64,000 nucleotides of DNA from Lepidostoma basale. Lineage: Eukaryota > Arthropoda > Insecta > Trichoptera > Lepidostomatidae. Positions 41,717-51,440 of this stretch are shown piece by piece (within the stretch, counting starts at the first letter, position 1; every line of letters starts with the position of its first letter). Under the pieces are notes generated by a model. It was not told the origin of the DNA and searched no databases. It worked only from the letters and a program-made list of their open reading frames with translations. The stretch lies in NCBI GenBank assembly GCA_022606425.2, contig JAHDVF020001325.1, positions 62,001 through 126,000 of the forward strand, written 5' to 3'. The position numbers and the translations under genes are program-made.

Positions 41717-42213
41717 TGTGCGATTATATTTATAACAATAATATTTTCAAACAATATTTTAGTACACCATAAACATTATTTTTTATACCAAAGTAAAAAA
41801 AATTCAGGCCCCAAATTACATGTTACGATCCTCGCTTTACATTTTCGTCTGGCCATAAATTGAAACCGGATTTATGGACAACTATAAAATTCAAAACTGG
41901 AATGAAAACAAAACACAATCGCAAGTAACTTAATTACGGGGTAATAATTTCACGAAATACGAATTCCAACTGAAGGGCACGCTTGCAGGGTTCAAACTGC
42001 GATACAAAGGGTAAGAGCCGATACAAAATATTCTGTGATATTGCAATACACCCGGAGCAACTTAATGACGACTTTATAAGGGAACAAAGAACTCAATAAA
42101 TCCTTTGTTTGCCGGTCAATATAAGATTCTTCAAAATTATTATGTTATTAATATTAGCGATACGAAAGCGTTTCGCTCTTGCTATAATCGTGTACTTTCT
42201 GGCAAAATTTTAC
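41717..42213. other. Spacer
   Basis: No repeat or gene recognised. Confidence 0.35.
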
Positions 42214-42347
42214 AAATCAAATCAAATCGATGTTTATTTTCTCAAAAAATATTACAAACAACAATTATAGTTTAAGGCATCTATTAAGAACAGGTTAAAC
42301 ATAAAAAAAATATATAATACCATGAACGCTTGAGAGATGGTTCGACA
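42214..42347 (-). mobile_element. Jockey-type LINE 3' UTR end
   Basis: CAAATCAAATCAAATCGATG tail side, AAGGCATCTATTAAGAACAG and ACGCTTGAGAGATGGTTCGAC match 40.49-40.60 kb. Helitron 2 starts immediately after, at 42348. Confidence 0.65.
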
Positions 42348-43009
42348 TCTATATAAATAAAAGGCCAGCTTCCGGTGTGTGCGGACTAATTCCGGGGTTA
42401 TTCCTAAGCAGATCGTTTTCATATTGATACACTTCCTTAATAGATAGACATAGGTGGGCATAGGCATATTTTTGTTATTAATCGAGCTCTAATTAACTTT
42501 GTAAATTTATAAATTTTCGCAGTGCGAGCGAGTATAGACCTTCATGTTCGTATCACCTGAGTATCGATCTTTAGAGTCTATATTCGCTTGGCGTGATAAG
42601 ATGCAAATTAGTGGCTTTTTTGACTCTTTGCGTGGTCAGATATGAAATTAGTCGCTCCTTTGAACTGAAAAATATACGCACGTTTAGGGATGGGCAAAAC
42701 GACTCATCTCAGGGATCTGATCTGAACGGTTCCGCTCAGCAAAGTGAGCCGACTCTTTTTAACGATCCACGGTTCACCATTTTGAGTCGTTCAAAGTTTG
42801 AAATTATTTTAGTGACCTTTTTTTTTTGCTCCTCGACCAAAAAAGTTGATTCCGGTAAAAAAAAAATTCACCAGGATAAATTTTTTGTCGATGAGCTAAA
42901 AAAAAAATTCACAACGACAAAACGACTCGATAATTATCAAGAAGAATCGGCTCACTTTACTGAGCGGAACCATTCAGCTCAGATCCCTTAAAGAGATCAC
43001 TAAAAATAG

Positions 43010-43194
43010 TCGACTCTTTTGCAATAATATACGATTCACCGAGCGCAGAGGTCGGCAAAATGCGGCTCCGGAGCCGCTCGATACTTATCAAGAAGAATCG
43101 GCTCACTTTACTGAGCGGAACCGTTCGTCGACTCTTTTGCAATAATATATGATTCACCTAGCGCAGAGGTCGGCAAAATGCGGCTCCGGAGCCG
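43010..43194. repeat. Local tandem duplication spanning a hAT end
   Basis: 43010-43076 and 43128-43194 are 67-bp near-identical copies (TCGACTCTTTTGCAATAATA ... GGCTCCGGAGCCG). Each includes the first ~30 bp of the hAT. The intervening 43077-43126 repeats 42926-42974. So the duplication happened after hAT insertion. Confidence 0.8.
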
Positions 43195-43214
43195 AAGGGG
43201 TTTGTTGAAAGAAA

Positions 43215-43552
43215 AAATAATCGCGAGATACTTGCTTACCATCGCATCATTCATCAAGAACGCTCTGTCCGCAGACATTTCCAGAAGAAATTTGTAAAGT
43301 TATGAAATTGGTGATTACGATTATCAATTCCGGTTTAGCTAAAACTCTTAATCATCATCGCCAATTCAAAGATTTTTAGTCATCATCTTCAACGCCTGAA
43401 ATAGTATTACTGACTCTTGCTGATCTTTCGCTTTTCGCTTCTACATATTCATGCGGACAATCTTATTCAAGCATGAATTTTAACAAGAGTAAACTACGAA
43501 GTCGTCTTATTGATGAGAACATGGAATTGTGCCTAAAATTAAGAATAACAAC
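43215..43552 (+). pseudogene. hAT transposase relic
   Basis: Broken frames read LAYHRIIHQE, then EEICKVMKLVITIINSGLAK with NHHRQFKDF, and near the end YSSMNFNKSKLRSRLIDENM with LCLKLRITT. The last is the C-terminal hAT dimerisation region; the earlier words resemble the ZBED5/GTF2IRD2 type of hAT transposase. Stops and deletions throughout. Confidence 0.7.
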
Positions 43553-43554
43553 AA

Positions 43555-43860
43555 ACAAACATGCATCAGGTCCATAATAACATACGGAATCAAAGCAAGA
43601 GCAGACACTATCAGAACCAGACTGCGACCTATTGTGGGGAGAACCGTTAGAGATAGGATACCCAACGAATAAATTCGCAAATCCTGCAACATTGAAGACA
43701 TAGTGAGATGGAGTAGGCAGAGACATCGAGAGAATGGATCCAGCAAGAATTCCTAATATCGTGATACAAGAGACTCAAGAGGGCCGTCGACCACCAGGAT
43801 GACCACCAAAGAGATGGAGAGAAGGCTGGTCGCCTTCATCACAGGAAGAAGTATGAAATA
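43555..43860 (+). pseudogene. RTE-F fragment inside the hAT
   Basis: TRLRPIVGRTVRDRIPNE, a stop, IRKSCNIEDIVRWSRQRHRE, then MDPARIPNIV and RPPKRWREGWSPSSQEEV. Inserted into hAT transposase relic after the last hAT codons. Confidence 0.7.
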
Positions 43861-44376
43861 ATGTTTTATTCAGTGTACCCGTAATTGAATGAAGTGCAAA
43901 AATTATAATAAAGGTTATCTAAATCAATAAACATATTTGGCTCTCAATTTTTTTTTAAATCGTTGTAAAGTACGCATTTGGCTCTTTGGCTAATAATTTT
44001 GCCGACCCCCCTGACCTAGCGGATCATTGAGCTGCCGCTCTTTTTTTTATGGATCATCGCTCACCCGCTCACCAAAAAGATTCGAATCTTTGAGTCGACT
44101 CGTGAGCGGATTGCCCATCCCTCTCTCTGAAATGTCAAATTTGAATTGCGTGTTAGTTTCGTAAGTAAAATATTTATATTTCTAATTCATATATATCTTC
44201 AGTTTATTCTATTTTGCCGTTGAAATGAATACAGATTATATTTCCGCATTACATGTTTCAAAGTTTTAGTTCTAAATTAGGTATATCGAATAGAAATGAA
44301 GTTACATATCGTTTTACTTACGTATTATTTTAGGTTATGTTATGAATCTACATGGAAAAACGTTAAATTCTAAGTA

Positions 44377-46069
44377 ACAATTCTATGAATTGGTATAATC
44401 TATTTTAATAATGTTATTTTAATGTAAAATTGTTCTGGCAGGGTGATAACCTATAATATCTTTTGGATTAGACGATTTACTTCAGCTGTTTTAGTTTTTC
44501 TCTGTTATGCTGTGATAGGTAAACATATTCTTACGTACAGCATTAGCTGCCTCAGTTGGAAAAATCCAGTAATATAACATTTCCAAATGGTCTGACGTTC
44601 CCACGCCAGTGTTTTTTTTTAATATACTGCTCATTTTAATATAATTATTTGATTTTTGCAGAGATGCCGACGCTAAGGATGATACCAGGAAAGACTCTTT
44701 GAGATAGGGTGAGGAACACGGCTATCCACGATATCTCCAAGGTGGAAGATGTCGTGAGATGTGGCACGCAACGCAAGATACTGGCATGTATGGATCCCAC
44801 ACCTCACAATTCTATGAATTGGTATAATCTATTTTAATAATGTTATTTTAATGTAAAATTGTTCTGGCAGGGCGATAACCTATATCTTTTGGATTAGACG
44901 GGCGATAACCTAAATCTTTTGGATTAGACGGGCGATAACCTATATCTTTTGGATTAGACGATTTACTTCAGCTGTTTTAGTTTTTCTCTGAAAGCCTTTT
45001 TTTTTTAATATACTGCTCATTTTAATATAATTATTTGATTTTTGCAGAGATGCCGAAGCTAAGGATGATACCAGGAAAGACTCTTTGAGATAGGGTAAGG
45101 AACACGGCTATCCACGATATCTCCAAGGTGGAAGATGTCGTGAGATGGGGCACGCAACGCAAGATACTGGCATGTATGGATCCCACACCTCACAATTCTA
45201 TGAATTGGTATAATCTATTTTAATAATGTTATTTTAATGTAAAATTGTTCTGGCAGGGCGATAACCTATAATATCTTTTGGATTAGACGATTTACTTCAG
45301 CTGTTTTAGTTTTTCTCTGTTATGCTGTGATAGGTAAACATATTCTTACGTACAGCATTAGCTGCCTCAGTTGGAAAATCCAGTAATATAACATTTCCAA
45401 ATGTTCTGACGTTCCCACGCCAGTGTTTTTTTTTTTAATATACTGCTCATTTTAATATAATTATTTGATTTTTGCAGAGATGCCGACGCTAAGGATGATA
45501 CCAGGAAAGACTCTTTGAGATAGGGTGAGGAACACGGCTATCCACGATATCTTCAAGGTGGAAGATGTCGTGAGATGGGGCACGCAACGCAAGATACTGG
45601 CATGTATGGATCCCACACCTCACAATTCTATGAATTGGTATAATCTATTTTAATAATGTTATTTTAATGTAAAATTGTTCTGGCAGGGCGATAACCTATA
45701 ATCTCTTTTGGATTAGACGATTTACTTCAGCTGTTTTAGTTTTTCTCTGAAAAAAAAAATGCTGTGATAGGTAAACATATCCTTACATACAGCATTAGCT
45801 GCCTCAGTTGGAAAAATCCAGTAATATAACATTTCCAAATGGTCTGACGTTCCCACGCCAGTGTTTTTTTTTTTTTAATATACTGCTCATTTTAATATAA
45901 TTATTTGATTTTTGCAGAGATGCCGACGCTAAGGATGATACCAGGAAAGACTCTTTGAGATAGGGTGAGGAACACGGCTATCCACGATATCTCCAAGGTG
46001 GAAGATGTCGTGAGATGGGGCACGCAACGCAAGATACTAAGATACTGGCATGTATGGATCCCACACCTT
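44377..46069 (+). repeat. Four-copy tandem array, ~430-bp unit
   Basis: Copies start at 44377, 44806, 45192 and 45622, each with ACAATTCTATGAATTGGTAT. Lengths 429, 386, 430 and 448. Each unit holds a poly-T stretch, TAATATACTGCTC, a TTTGATTTTTGCAG word and an RTE-F piece (MPTLRMIPGKTL-stop, NTAIHDISKVEDVVRWGTQR). Copy 2 lacks a central block and contains a nested triplication of CGATAACCTATATCTTTTGG plus ATTAGACGGG (~29 bp). High identity suggests recent expansion. Confidence 0.92.
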
Positions 46070-46134
46070 GATATGTGCAAGACAGATTGTTATATTTATG
46101 AACTAATTTTGAAATGGTATGTACAGGTTGGATT

Positions 46135-46385
46135 AATTGGTTTAATTCCACTATTAGAGGCAGAACAGGAGTGTCGGACATCATCGGAAGAGTGGCAGCG
46201 CTAAAATGGCATGCCGCTCGCAGCCCTGATGATAGATGTACTGTAACCCGAAACCCAGGACGTCCTCAACTTCGATGGAGGGACGACATTGGATGCGTGT
46301 TGCCCAGGATCGACAGACATTGAATCAGATGGAGGAGGCCTACGCCCAGGAGTGAACGGATATAGACTCATGATGATGATGATAC
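46135..46385 (+). pseudogene. RTE fragment carried in Helitron 2
   Basis: GVSDIIGRVAALKWHAARSP, VTRNPGRPQLRWRDDI and the end QMEEAYAQE-like, then an (ATG)n tail at 46370-46382. Its 3' part equals the RTE piece at 13.0 kb in Helitron 1. Confidence 0.7.
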
Positions 46386-46689
46386 AAAACATTGAAACAC
46401 CTACATTCAACATTTTAAATATTTCTGGAATGGGTAAAATTCTGCAACAATGAAAGTTCATTGTATGGAATGAATGCTTTAAATTATCAACTGATTTCTG
46501 TAGAATCACACTCCAAAGGAGAATTGATTCAATGTATATTTCCAGACATCACACAAATTTACAAATTTCGTCATTGGTTAAGTGAATGTGCATTATTAGC
46601 TTCATCTAATGGACATCAAAATCAAGAGTTTTGTTTCTCTAAACATTGTATTTCTAAGAGCATTATTATGACCTTGAATGGTATATGTA

Positions 46690-47205
46690 TGAATGTTTTA
46701 TGCAAATGTGATATAGTATATTTATTTGTTTTTTTAATTTCACTTAAAATATTAAGGAAAAAATTAAGACTGGACGTTACAAAAATGGTTTAAAAATAAA
46801 GCTGAAAAAGATAAATATTAACTTTTTTTTGGGTGGCATCTTTAGGGTAACGTTTTAACTACACTATATTATTAAATCATAACGCGCTTTTGCACAGCTA
46901 TGTTTAAGACCAATTGGCATCAAAAACTCATTTCAGACTTTTTGTAAACTTGCCACCTTGGTAATGCCCAGCCTTCAATTGTTCAATTCACATTAGTATT
47001 ATTCAAGTTCACAGCAAGTTTGCTTGGATTAAACAAATGTTTTAAAGATATGAACTGAATTAGGATACACACATTCTTACACCTATACACATGTCATTTT
47101 ATCCAATAAAATCATTGATATTGAACTTTAATTGTATTTCTTTAATATATATTGGGTGTATTTATATACTCTAATATAGCAATAGCGAAGCGTTGCCGGG
47201 TCAGC
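46690..47205. repeat. Helitron 2 right segment shared with Helitron 1
   Basis: AATGTTTTATGCAAATGTGA, TGGCATCTTTAGGGTAACGT, TTTGCACAGCTATGTTTAAG and AACTTGCCACCTTGGTAATG are inverted matches to 12.49-12.99 kb with a few percent difference. Confidence 0.8.
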
Positions 47206-47269
47206 TAGTAAACTCATAAAAATCGTCATTATGGAATTCTTTTTTATTTATTCTATTTACTCCATACTC

Positions 47270-47420
47270 GTACTTTGTGTTGTAATGATGGTTTATTTCT
47301 ATTTTTCTTTTTTATATACAACACTTACATTAAAAAATAAAATTATATAGACATATTTCGGACAATCAGTCCTTCTTCAGTAAAGATACACTTTTAAAAA
47401 TATTATATAATAAAATTGTT
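47270..47420. mobile_element. HH-L-like element fragment
   Basis: TTTGTGTTGTAATGATGGTT, TATACAACACTTACATTAAA and the hammerhead-like centre, the same plan as the left arm of HH-L (36.7 kb) and HH-M (56.85 kb). Right arm absent. Confidence 0.55.
47345..47391 (-). ncRNA. Hammerhead ribozyme-like motif, intact core with GUC
   Basis: Minus strand: CTGAAGA at 47380-47374; helix II GGAC (47372-47369) pairs perfectly with GTCC (47363-47360), loop TGATT; GAAA at 47359-47356; helix III ATATGT (47356-47351); H17 C47350. Helix I TTTA (47384-47381) against TATA (47349-47346), three of four pairs. All invariant bases present. Confidence 0.55.
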
Positions 47421-48000
47421 GTTGTTTACATGATCTGACAGATGTTATTATATAAAGATTTATTTTGGAACGTTTATGCCTTTGTTATAACAAACATTAT
47501 GATTCAATTGAAAATTTTAAATAATAATTTATAGTTTTTATTTATTTATGAAAAATATTTTGTGGTATAAACAATAGATACATCAACCCGATACGAGAGG
47601 GGGAATACAAAAACTAGCTGAAGCTGATATGAGTGGTTGTGCTTAGAACCACAAGATGTATAGTGTATGTAGAAAAACAAACATACTGGAAAGAAAAGAG
47701 GTGACAGGCGGGGTTAGGCAGGGACACGGATAGGTCCATTAACACGTTATTTAGCACGGAACCTGGGGGCGGGGGCGGGAGTCATAATGCATCGGTGAAC
47801 CTCGCCCTGCAGGGCGGGGGAGGAGATCGATAACACCTACGGGGTGCGTTGTACCCCATCAATACAAAAGTGATAATACACACACCGTCAACACTCGTGA
47901 CTGACACACAACACAATGATGTATTGAATTTCACAGGGGATGGCAAAAATTCTCGATCGAGATTCAATCATACGAGTTTTTGGGTTATTGTAACTTATTA
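47421..48000. other. Spacer
   Basis: GC-richer block at 47700-47850 (ACCTGGGGGCGGGGGCGGGA). No gene, no known repeat. Confidence 0.35.
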
Positions 48001-48058
48001 AGTAGAAATGAGATCTCTTAGACGAATTTGTGGATACTCTGTGTATGATAGAGTGTGT
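48001..48058 (+). mobile_element. RTE-A short fragment
   Basis: AGTAGAAATGAGATCTCTTA, GACGAATTTGTGGATACTCT: the VEMRSLRRICGYSVYDRV codons. It joins directly to the inverted RTE-A' that follows. Confidence 0.65.
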
Positions 48059-48059
48059 G

Positions 48060-48535
48060 GTCTGTTGATCGCCACAATGCTCTTTTCTGGCATACCTCTC
48101 GGGCTTCCTCTACATTAATACATCGTACCATGCACGCAGTCGATTATTCCGACTTCGAATGCGGCCACCTTTTAGTAATTGCTTAATTTGGTCATGCCAT
48201 GTTTTCCTCGGTCGTCCTCGGCTTCTTTTTCCACTCACGCTGCTTGTGTACAACATTTTAACCATTCTACTCTCCTCCATTCGTTCCATATGTCCAAACC
48301 ATCTCAGGGATCCTTTTTTAATTTTATCCATGATGCAGTCATCTGCCTTACATTTCTTTCTCATTTCATCGTTCGGTATTCTATCATACAATGTTTTCCC
48401 GAACATTATTCTTAGTGATTTCATTTCTACGGCATTCATCCTGCTTTCATCCTTCTTTTGCCAGCTCCAAGCTTCACTTCCATACGTGAGGGTTGGCACT
48501 AGAACTCCATTGTGTACTGCCATCTTTGAGATGTA
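48060..48535 (-). pseudogene. RTE-A' C-terminal fragment, long
   Basis: Minus-strand ORF 48523-48110: MAVHNGVLVPTLTYGSEAWS, MKSLRIMFGKTLYDRIPNDE, KCKADDCIMDKIKKGSLRWF, HMERMEESRMVKMLYTSSVS, RSRGRPRKTWHDQIKQLLKG, then a one-base shift and CMNVEEAREVC. The last ~20 codons and tail are lost. Confidence 0.85.
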
Positions 48536-48884
48536 TACAACTAAATATTATTATAATAACAAACGTGGTGTAACTGAAGCAATCGAGTTATGTTATATCA
48601 TAGGAGCATAGAACGCAGTGGCCGTACCTCGGTCTATTATTGCCTTTCGGGAACCCGCTGGGCTTCGGGGGCAGGGGTCAGATCGATCCGGTGTGATCAA
48701 GAATCCAATTACACGAATTACATCCAGTGAATAACACTCGTGTGCCGGACTTCGATCTTTGATCTCGGCCGAGGTCGCCCGGCCGTGTGCAGGCCTCGGT
48801 CGGAGTTCGGTGCACGGCCATTACTCTCCTTCTTGCGGCAGATGACTGCCACGGGTATTCCATCATTTCACCCACTTATATATC
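48536..48884. other. GC-richer spacer
   Basis: 48640-48860 is unusually GC-rich for the window (CGGGAACCCGCTGGGCTTCG, GGCCGAGGTCGCCCGGCCGT). No coding motif recognised. Confidence 0.35.
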
Positions 48885-49112
48885 AAAGCAGGATGAAAGC
48901 AGGATAAACGCCGTAGAAATGAGATCACTAAGAAGAATGTGCGGGAAGACTTCGTATGATAGGAATAATTATATCTCAATAGAGACGAAGATGCAAATTG
49001 GAAACAGAAAGAAGCCCGAGAGGTATGCCAGGATAGAGCATTGTGGCGATCCATCCTCTCTGCCTACCCCTCCGGTGAAATGGCGTGATGGTAAGTTAGT
49101 TAGTTACATATC
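48885..49112 (+). mobile_element. RTE-A' piece with a J-repeat patch
   Basis: 48886-48961 encodes DESRINAVEMRSLRRMCGKT; 48965-49008 is J sequence (TATCTCAATAGAGACGAAGA, TGCAAATTGGAAACAGAA); 49012-49104 resumes RTE-A' (REVCQDRALWRSILSAYPS-like) to the stop and tail. About 300 bp of RTE-A' is replaced by ~45 bp of J. Confidence 0.7.
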
Positions 49113-49572
49113 AACATAATTAACCTTAGCCAAATTGATGTAAATCTATATAAATAAGACTGATACCATCATTCTCTACAATTTATTCATTCTTACTTTA
49201 CATTTTCCCGCCTCCCTCATACACTATCTTCTTCCTGTTTTAAAATTTAGTTTGTTATATATTTGTCCTATTGTGTATTAATGTGTGTTTTATATAATTT
49301 AATGCGTTTTTTACTAATTTAAGGTGTGCTTATAATATTGACTTCTGATTTTATTTAATAATAAAGAGATGTGAGGCCGCGCGGGAGATATACTCGTATA
49401 TGGTTAAAAGAATAGATTAAATGTGGTTTGTCATCCTTTTGATTGATGACAAGAAAAGGCTAAATCAAATTAACGTAAGTCCCGGATGGACAAGGAACAG
49501 GCCTAGATAGTGCAGCGAGACTGACGAAAGGGCGTCGCTGCGTCCTATAACAGTCTCGGGTGGTGGTGGGAA

Positions 49573-49842
49573 CCTTATATCGTCGGTTCAAAGGTAAAAC
49601 TTATTAAGTGACATTTCAAATTTTTCTCCTTTTTTTGCAACTTCCGCATCAGACTTGTGAATTCTACGTCAGAAAACAATCACCAAGTGTATTTATTAAA
49701 GAATAACAGTTATTCTTTAATAAAAAACACTTGGTGATTACTTTCTGACGTAGAATTCACAAGTCTGATCAGAAATTGCAAAAAAATAAATAAATAATTC
49801 AAATGTCACTTAATGAGTTTTACCTTTGAACCGACGATATAT
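49573..49842. mobile_element. Hairpin element with TATATCGTCGG ends
   Basis: TATATCGTCGGTTCAAAGGT mirrors ACCTTTGAACCGACGATATA; inner arms TGAATTCTACGTCAGAAA and TTCTGACGTAGAATTCA, and AATCACCAAGTGT/ACACTTGGTGATT, meet at ATAACAGTTATTC. Nearly the whole element is one stem. Compare the hairpin at 7.63 kb. Confidence 0.75.
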
Positions 49843-50273
49843 TCTCTATAATGCCAACGCTCACAATCCTTCAATTTACCAAAAAAAAAAATCTCCACCG
49901 AAGCGCCGCATCCCAGCTAAGGTTTTCCATGGTTCCCTCAGCTAGAATACGAATGTCAGGTTGTCAATTAGATTACCCGTGGAAGCACAAGTCAGAAACC
50001 TTTACAAACACATAATCGCAAACAGAAACACTTTTAAATAAACTGATTGAACGCTAAGGCATTAACATTGTGGAATTCCATAGTAATTTACTTAGGAAAT
50101 TGAAAATAGCTTTGATAATCCACAAAATATTTAAAAAAAACACGTCATGTTTCGGAGGATACCTCCATCTTCAGGGGTAAAAATATAATAAAAACTAAAC
50201 AAATAAAGACTAATATAAAAACGCATTTAAAATTCGCTACAATAATTCAAATTTAAAAATGAACCTTCGCTAT

Positions 50274-50548
50274 AGGCCGTGCCACACTGTTTGAAACAAG
50301 CTCTCCACAGCGGTGACCTTGGTGGAGAGCCGTGGAGCCCACGGCTGGTGTAGCGTCCACTGTTGTAAACAAGCTCTCCACATGTGGAATGCGTGTTTAA
50401 ACAGTGGATCCACACGCATACTATGCGCGTCCGTACACAAAGTTTGTGGAAGGTCAAACGAATTTTGGTTTCAAACAAGTGTCTACACAGTTTTAATCCG
50501 CCGGTGGAGACCGATGTGGAGAGCTTGTTTAAAACAGCGTGACACGGC
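50274..50548. mobile_element. TIR element nested in HH-I
   Basis: TIRs GGCCGTGCCACACTGTTTGA and the right-end complement AGCCGTGTCACGCTGTTTTA, both followed by AACAAGCTCTCCACA. The AAACAAGCTCTCCACA word also occurs internally (50366). The G-GCCGTG-CAC type of end resembles PIF/Harbinger-like MITEs; no ORF. Confidence 0.65.
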
Positions 50549-50751
50549 TTTATTTGTTAAAAAAAAAATAATCATCGTGTATTATTATTTAATAATATTT
50601 ATTAGTTCTTACTTATAAAAAAATACTTAAATATATTAGTACCTACCTACTTATAACATATAGCCCAGGTTAATTTTTAAATTTGAATTATTGTACCGAA
50701 TTTTTAATGCGTTTTTATATTAGTCTTTCCTTGTTTAGTTTTTATTATTAT

Positions 50752-50808
50752 ATATTTTTACACCTGAAGATGGAGGTATCCTCCGAAACATGTGGTGTTT
50801 TTTAATAT
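50752..50808 (+). ncRNA. Hammerhead ribozyme-like motif (HH-I), best helix I
   Basis: Helix I: ACAC (50760-50763) pairs with GTGT (50795-50798), U-rich internal loop, then ATATT (50752-50756) with AATAT (50804-50808). Box CTGAAGA 50764-50770; helix II GGAGG/CCTCC (50772-50776, 50780-50784), loop TAT; GAAA 50785-50788; helix III ACATGT 50788-50793. H17 is G50794 here, which should block cleavage; the sister copy at 53965 has C. Confidence 0.6.
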
Positions 50809-50969
50809 TTTGTGGATTAAACAAAGTCGTTTTCAATTTCATAAGTATATTACTTTTAAATAAACTTAACCTACACCTTATTTATGGTTGTGGTTTTCAT
50901 TTTGTAAAACTCCATTATAAAATATTCTGTTAACACGATTGTTTGGTCGGTTTTAAAGTGATTTTTATT

Positions 50970-51440
50970 GATTGATGAAGCATGGAACTGGCAAAAGAAG
51001 GATGAAAGTAGAATAAATGCAGTAGAAATGAGATCTCTTAGACGAATGTGTGGATACTCTGTGTATGATAGAGTGTCGAATGAAAATATAAGAAGTGAAT
51101 GCGGTGCGAATGATGGTATCATGAACAAAATAATGAAAGGATCATTAAGATGGTTTGGACATATGGAAAGAATGTATGAAGAAAGAATGGTAAAAAAATT
51201 ATATGTTAATGAGGTAAATGGAACCAGAAATAGAGGAAGACCGAGGAAAACGTGGCACGATCAAATAAATCAAATATTGAATGTCGGCCATGTGAGGAGT
51301 CATAGAAATCGACGGGCGTGCATGACACGATGTATGAATGTTGAGGAATCGAGAGAAATATGTCAGGAAAGAAAAGTGTGGCAGTCCATTCATTCTGCCT
51401 ACCCCTTCGGAGAGACGGCGTGATGGTTAGTTAGTTAGTT
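50970..51440 (+). pseudogene. RTE-A 3' fragment, open
   Basis: 151-codon open frame 50968-51423: EAWNWQKKDESRINAVEMRS, CGYSVYDRVSNENIRSECGA, MNKIMKGSLRWFGHMERM, RKTWHDQINQILNVGHVRSH, ACMTRCMNVEESREICQERK and SAYPFGETA-stop. The stop TGA (51421-51423) is followed by TGGTTAGTTAGTTAG. It shows the near-absence of a 3' UTR most clearly. Function as a fragment: none. Confidence 0.88.

Larger units (their letters stand above)
43164..44013 (+). mobile_element. hAT element with perfect 8-bp target duplication
   Basis: TIRs CAGAGGTCGGCAAAAT (43164) and ATTTTGCCGACCCCCCTG (ending 44013). Flanked by ACCTAGCG at 43156-43163 and 44014-44021. 850 bp, with transposase relics and an RTE-F fragment inside. 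Confidence 0.88.
42686..44124. mobile_element. hAT-like shell with GGGATGGGCAA ends
   Basis: Left end TAGGGATGGGCAAAACGACT, right end GGATTGCCCATCCCTC. Sequence between is rich in GACTC/GAGTC and CGCTCA words. No clean target duplication found. It contains an internal duplication (42926-43194) and hosts the hAT at 43164. Confidence 0.45.
42348..47208 (+). mobile_element. Helitron-like element 2 (P2)
   Basis: Starts TCTATATAAATAAAAGG after A and ends CGTTGCCGGGTCAGCTAG before T, the A|T insertion pattern of Helitrons. Segments 42350-42605, 44160-44345 and 46690-47208 are inverted matches to Helitron 1. Nested inside: a hAT-like shell, a hAT with TSD, the tandem array and an RTE fragment. No Rep or helicase ORF. 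Confidence 0.6.
50041..50855. mobile_element. HH-I fold-back element, copy 2, with nested MITE
   Basis: Left arm 50041-50250 and right arm 50560-50855 are inverted copies (AAACACGTCATGTTTCGGAG against CTCCGAAACATGTGGTGTTT; ACTAATATAAAAACGCATTT against AATGCGTTTTTATATTAGT). A different TIR element is nested in the middle. Each arm contains a hammerhead-like motif; that in the left arm (minus, 50140-50178) has an A at position 16.1 and a weakened helix I. Confidence 0.75.
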
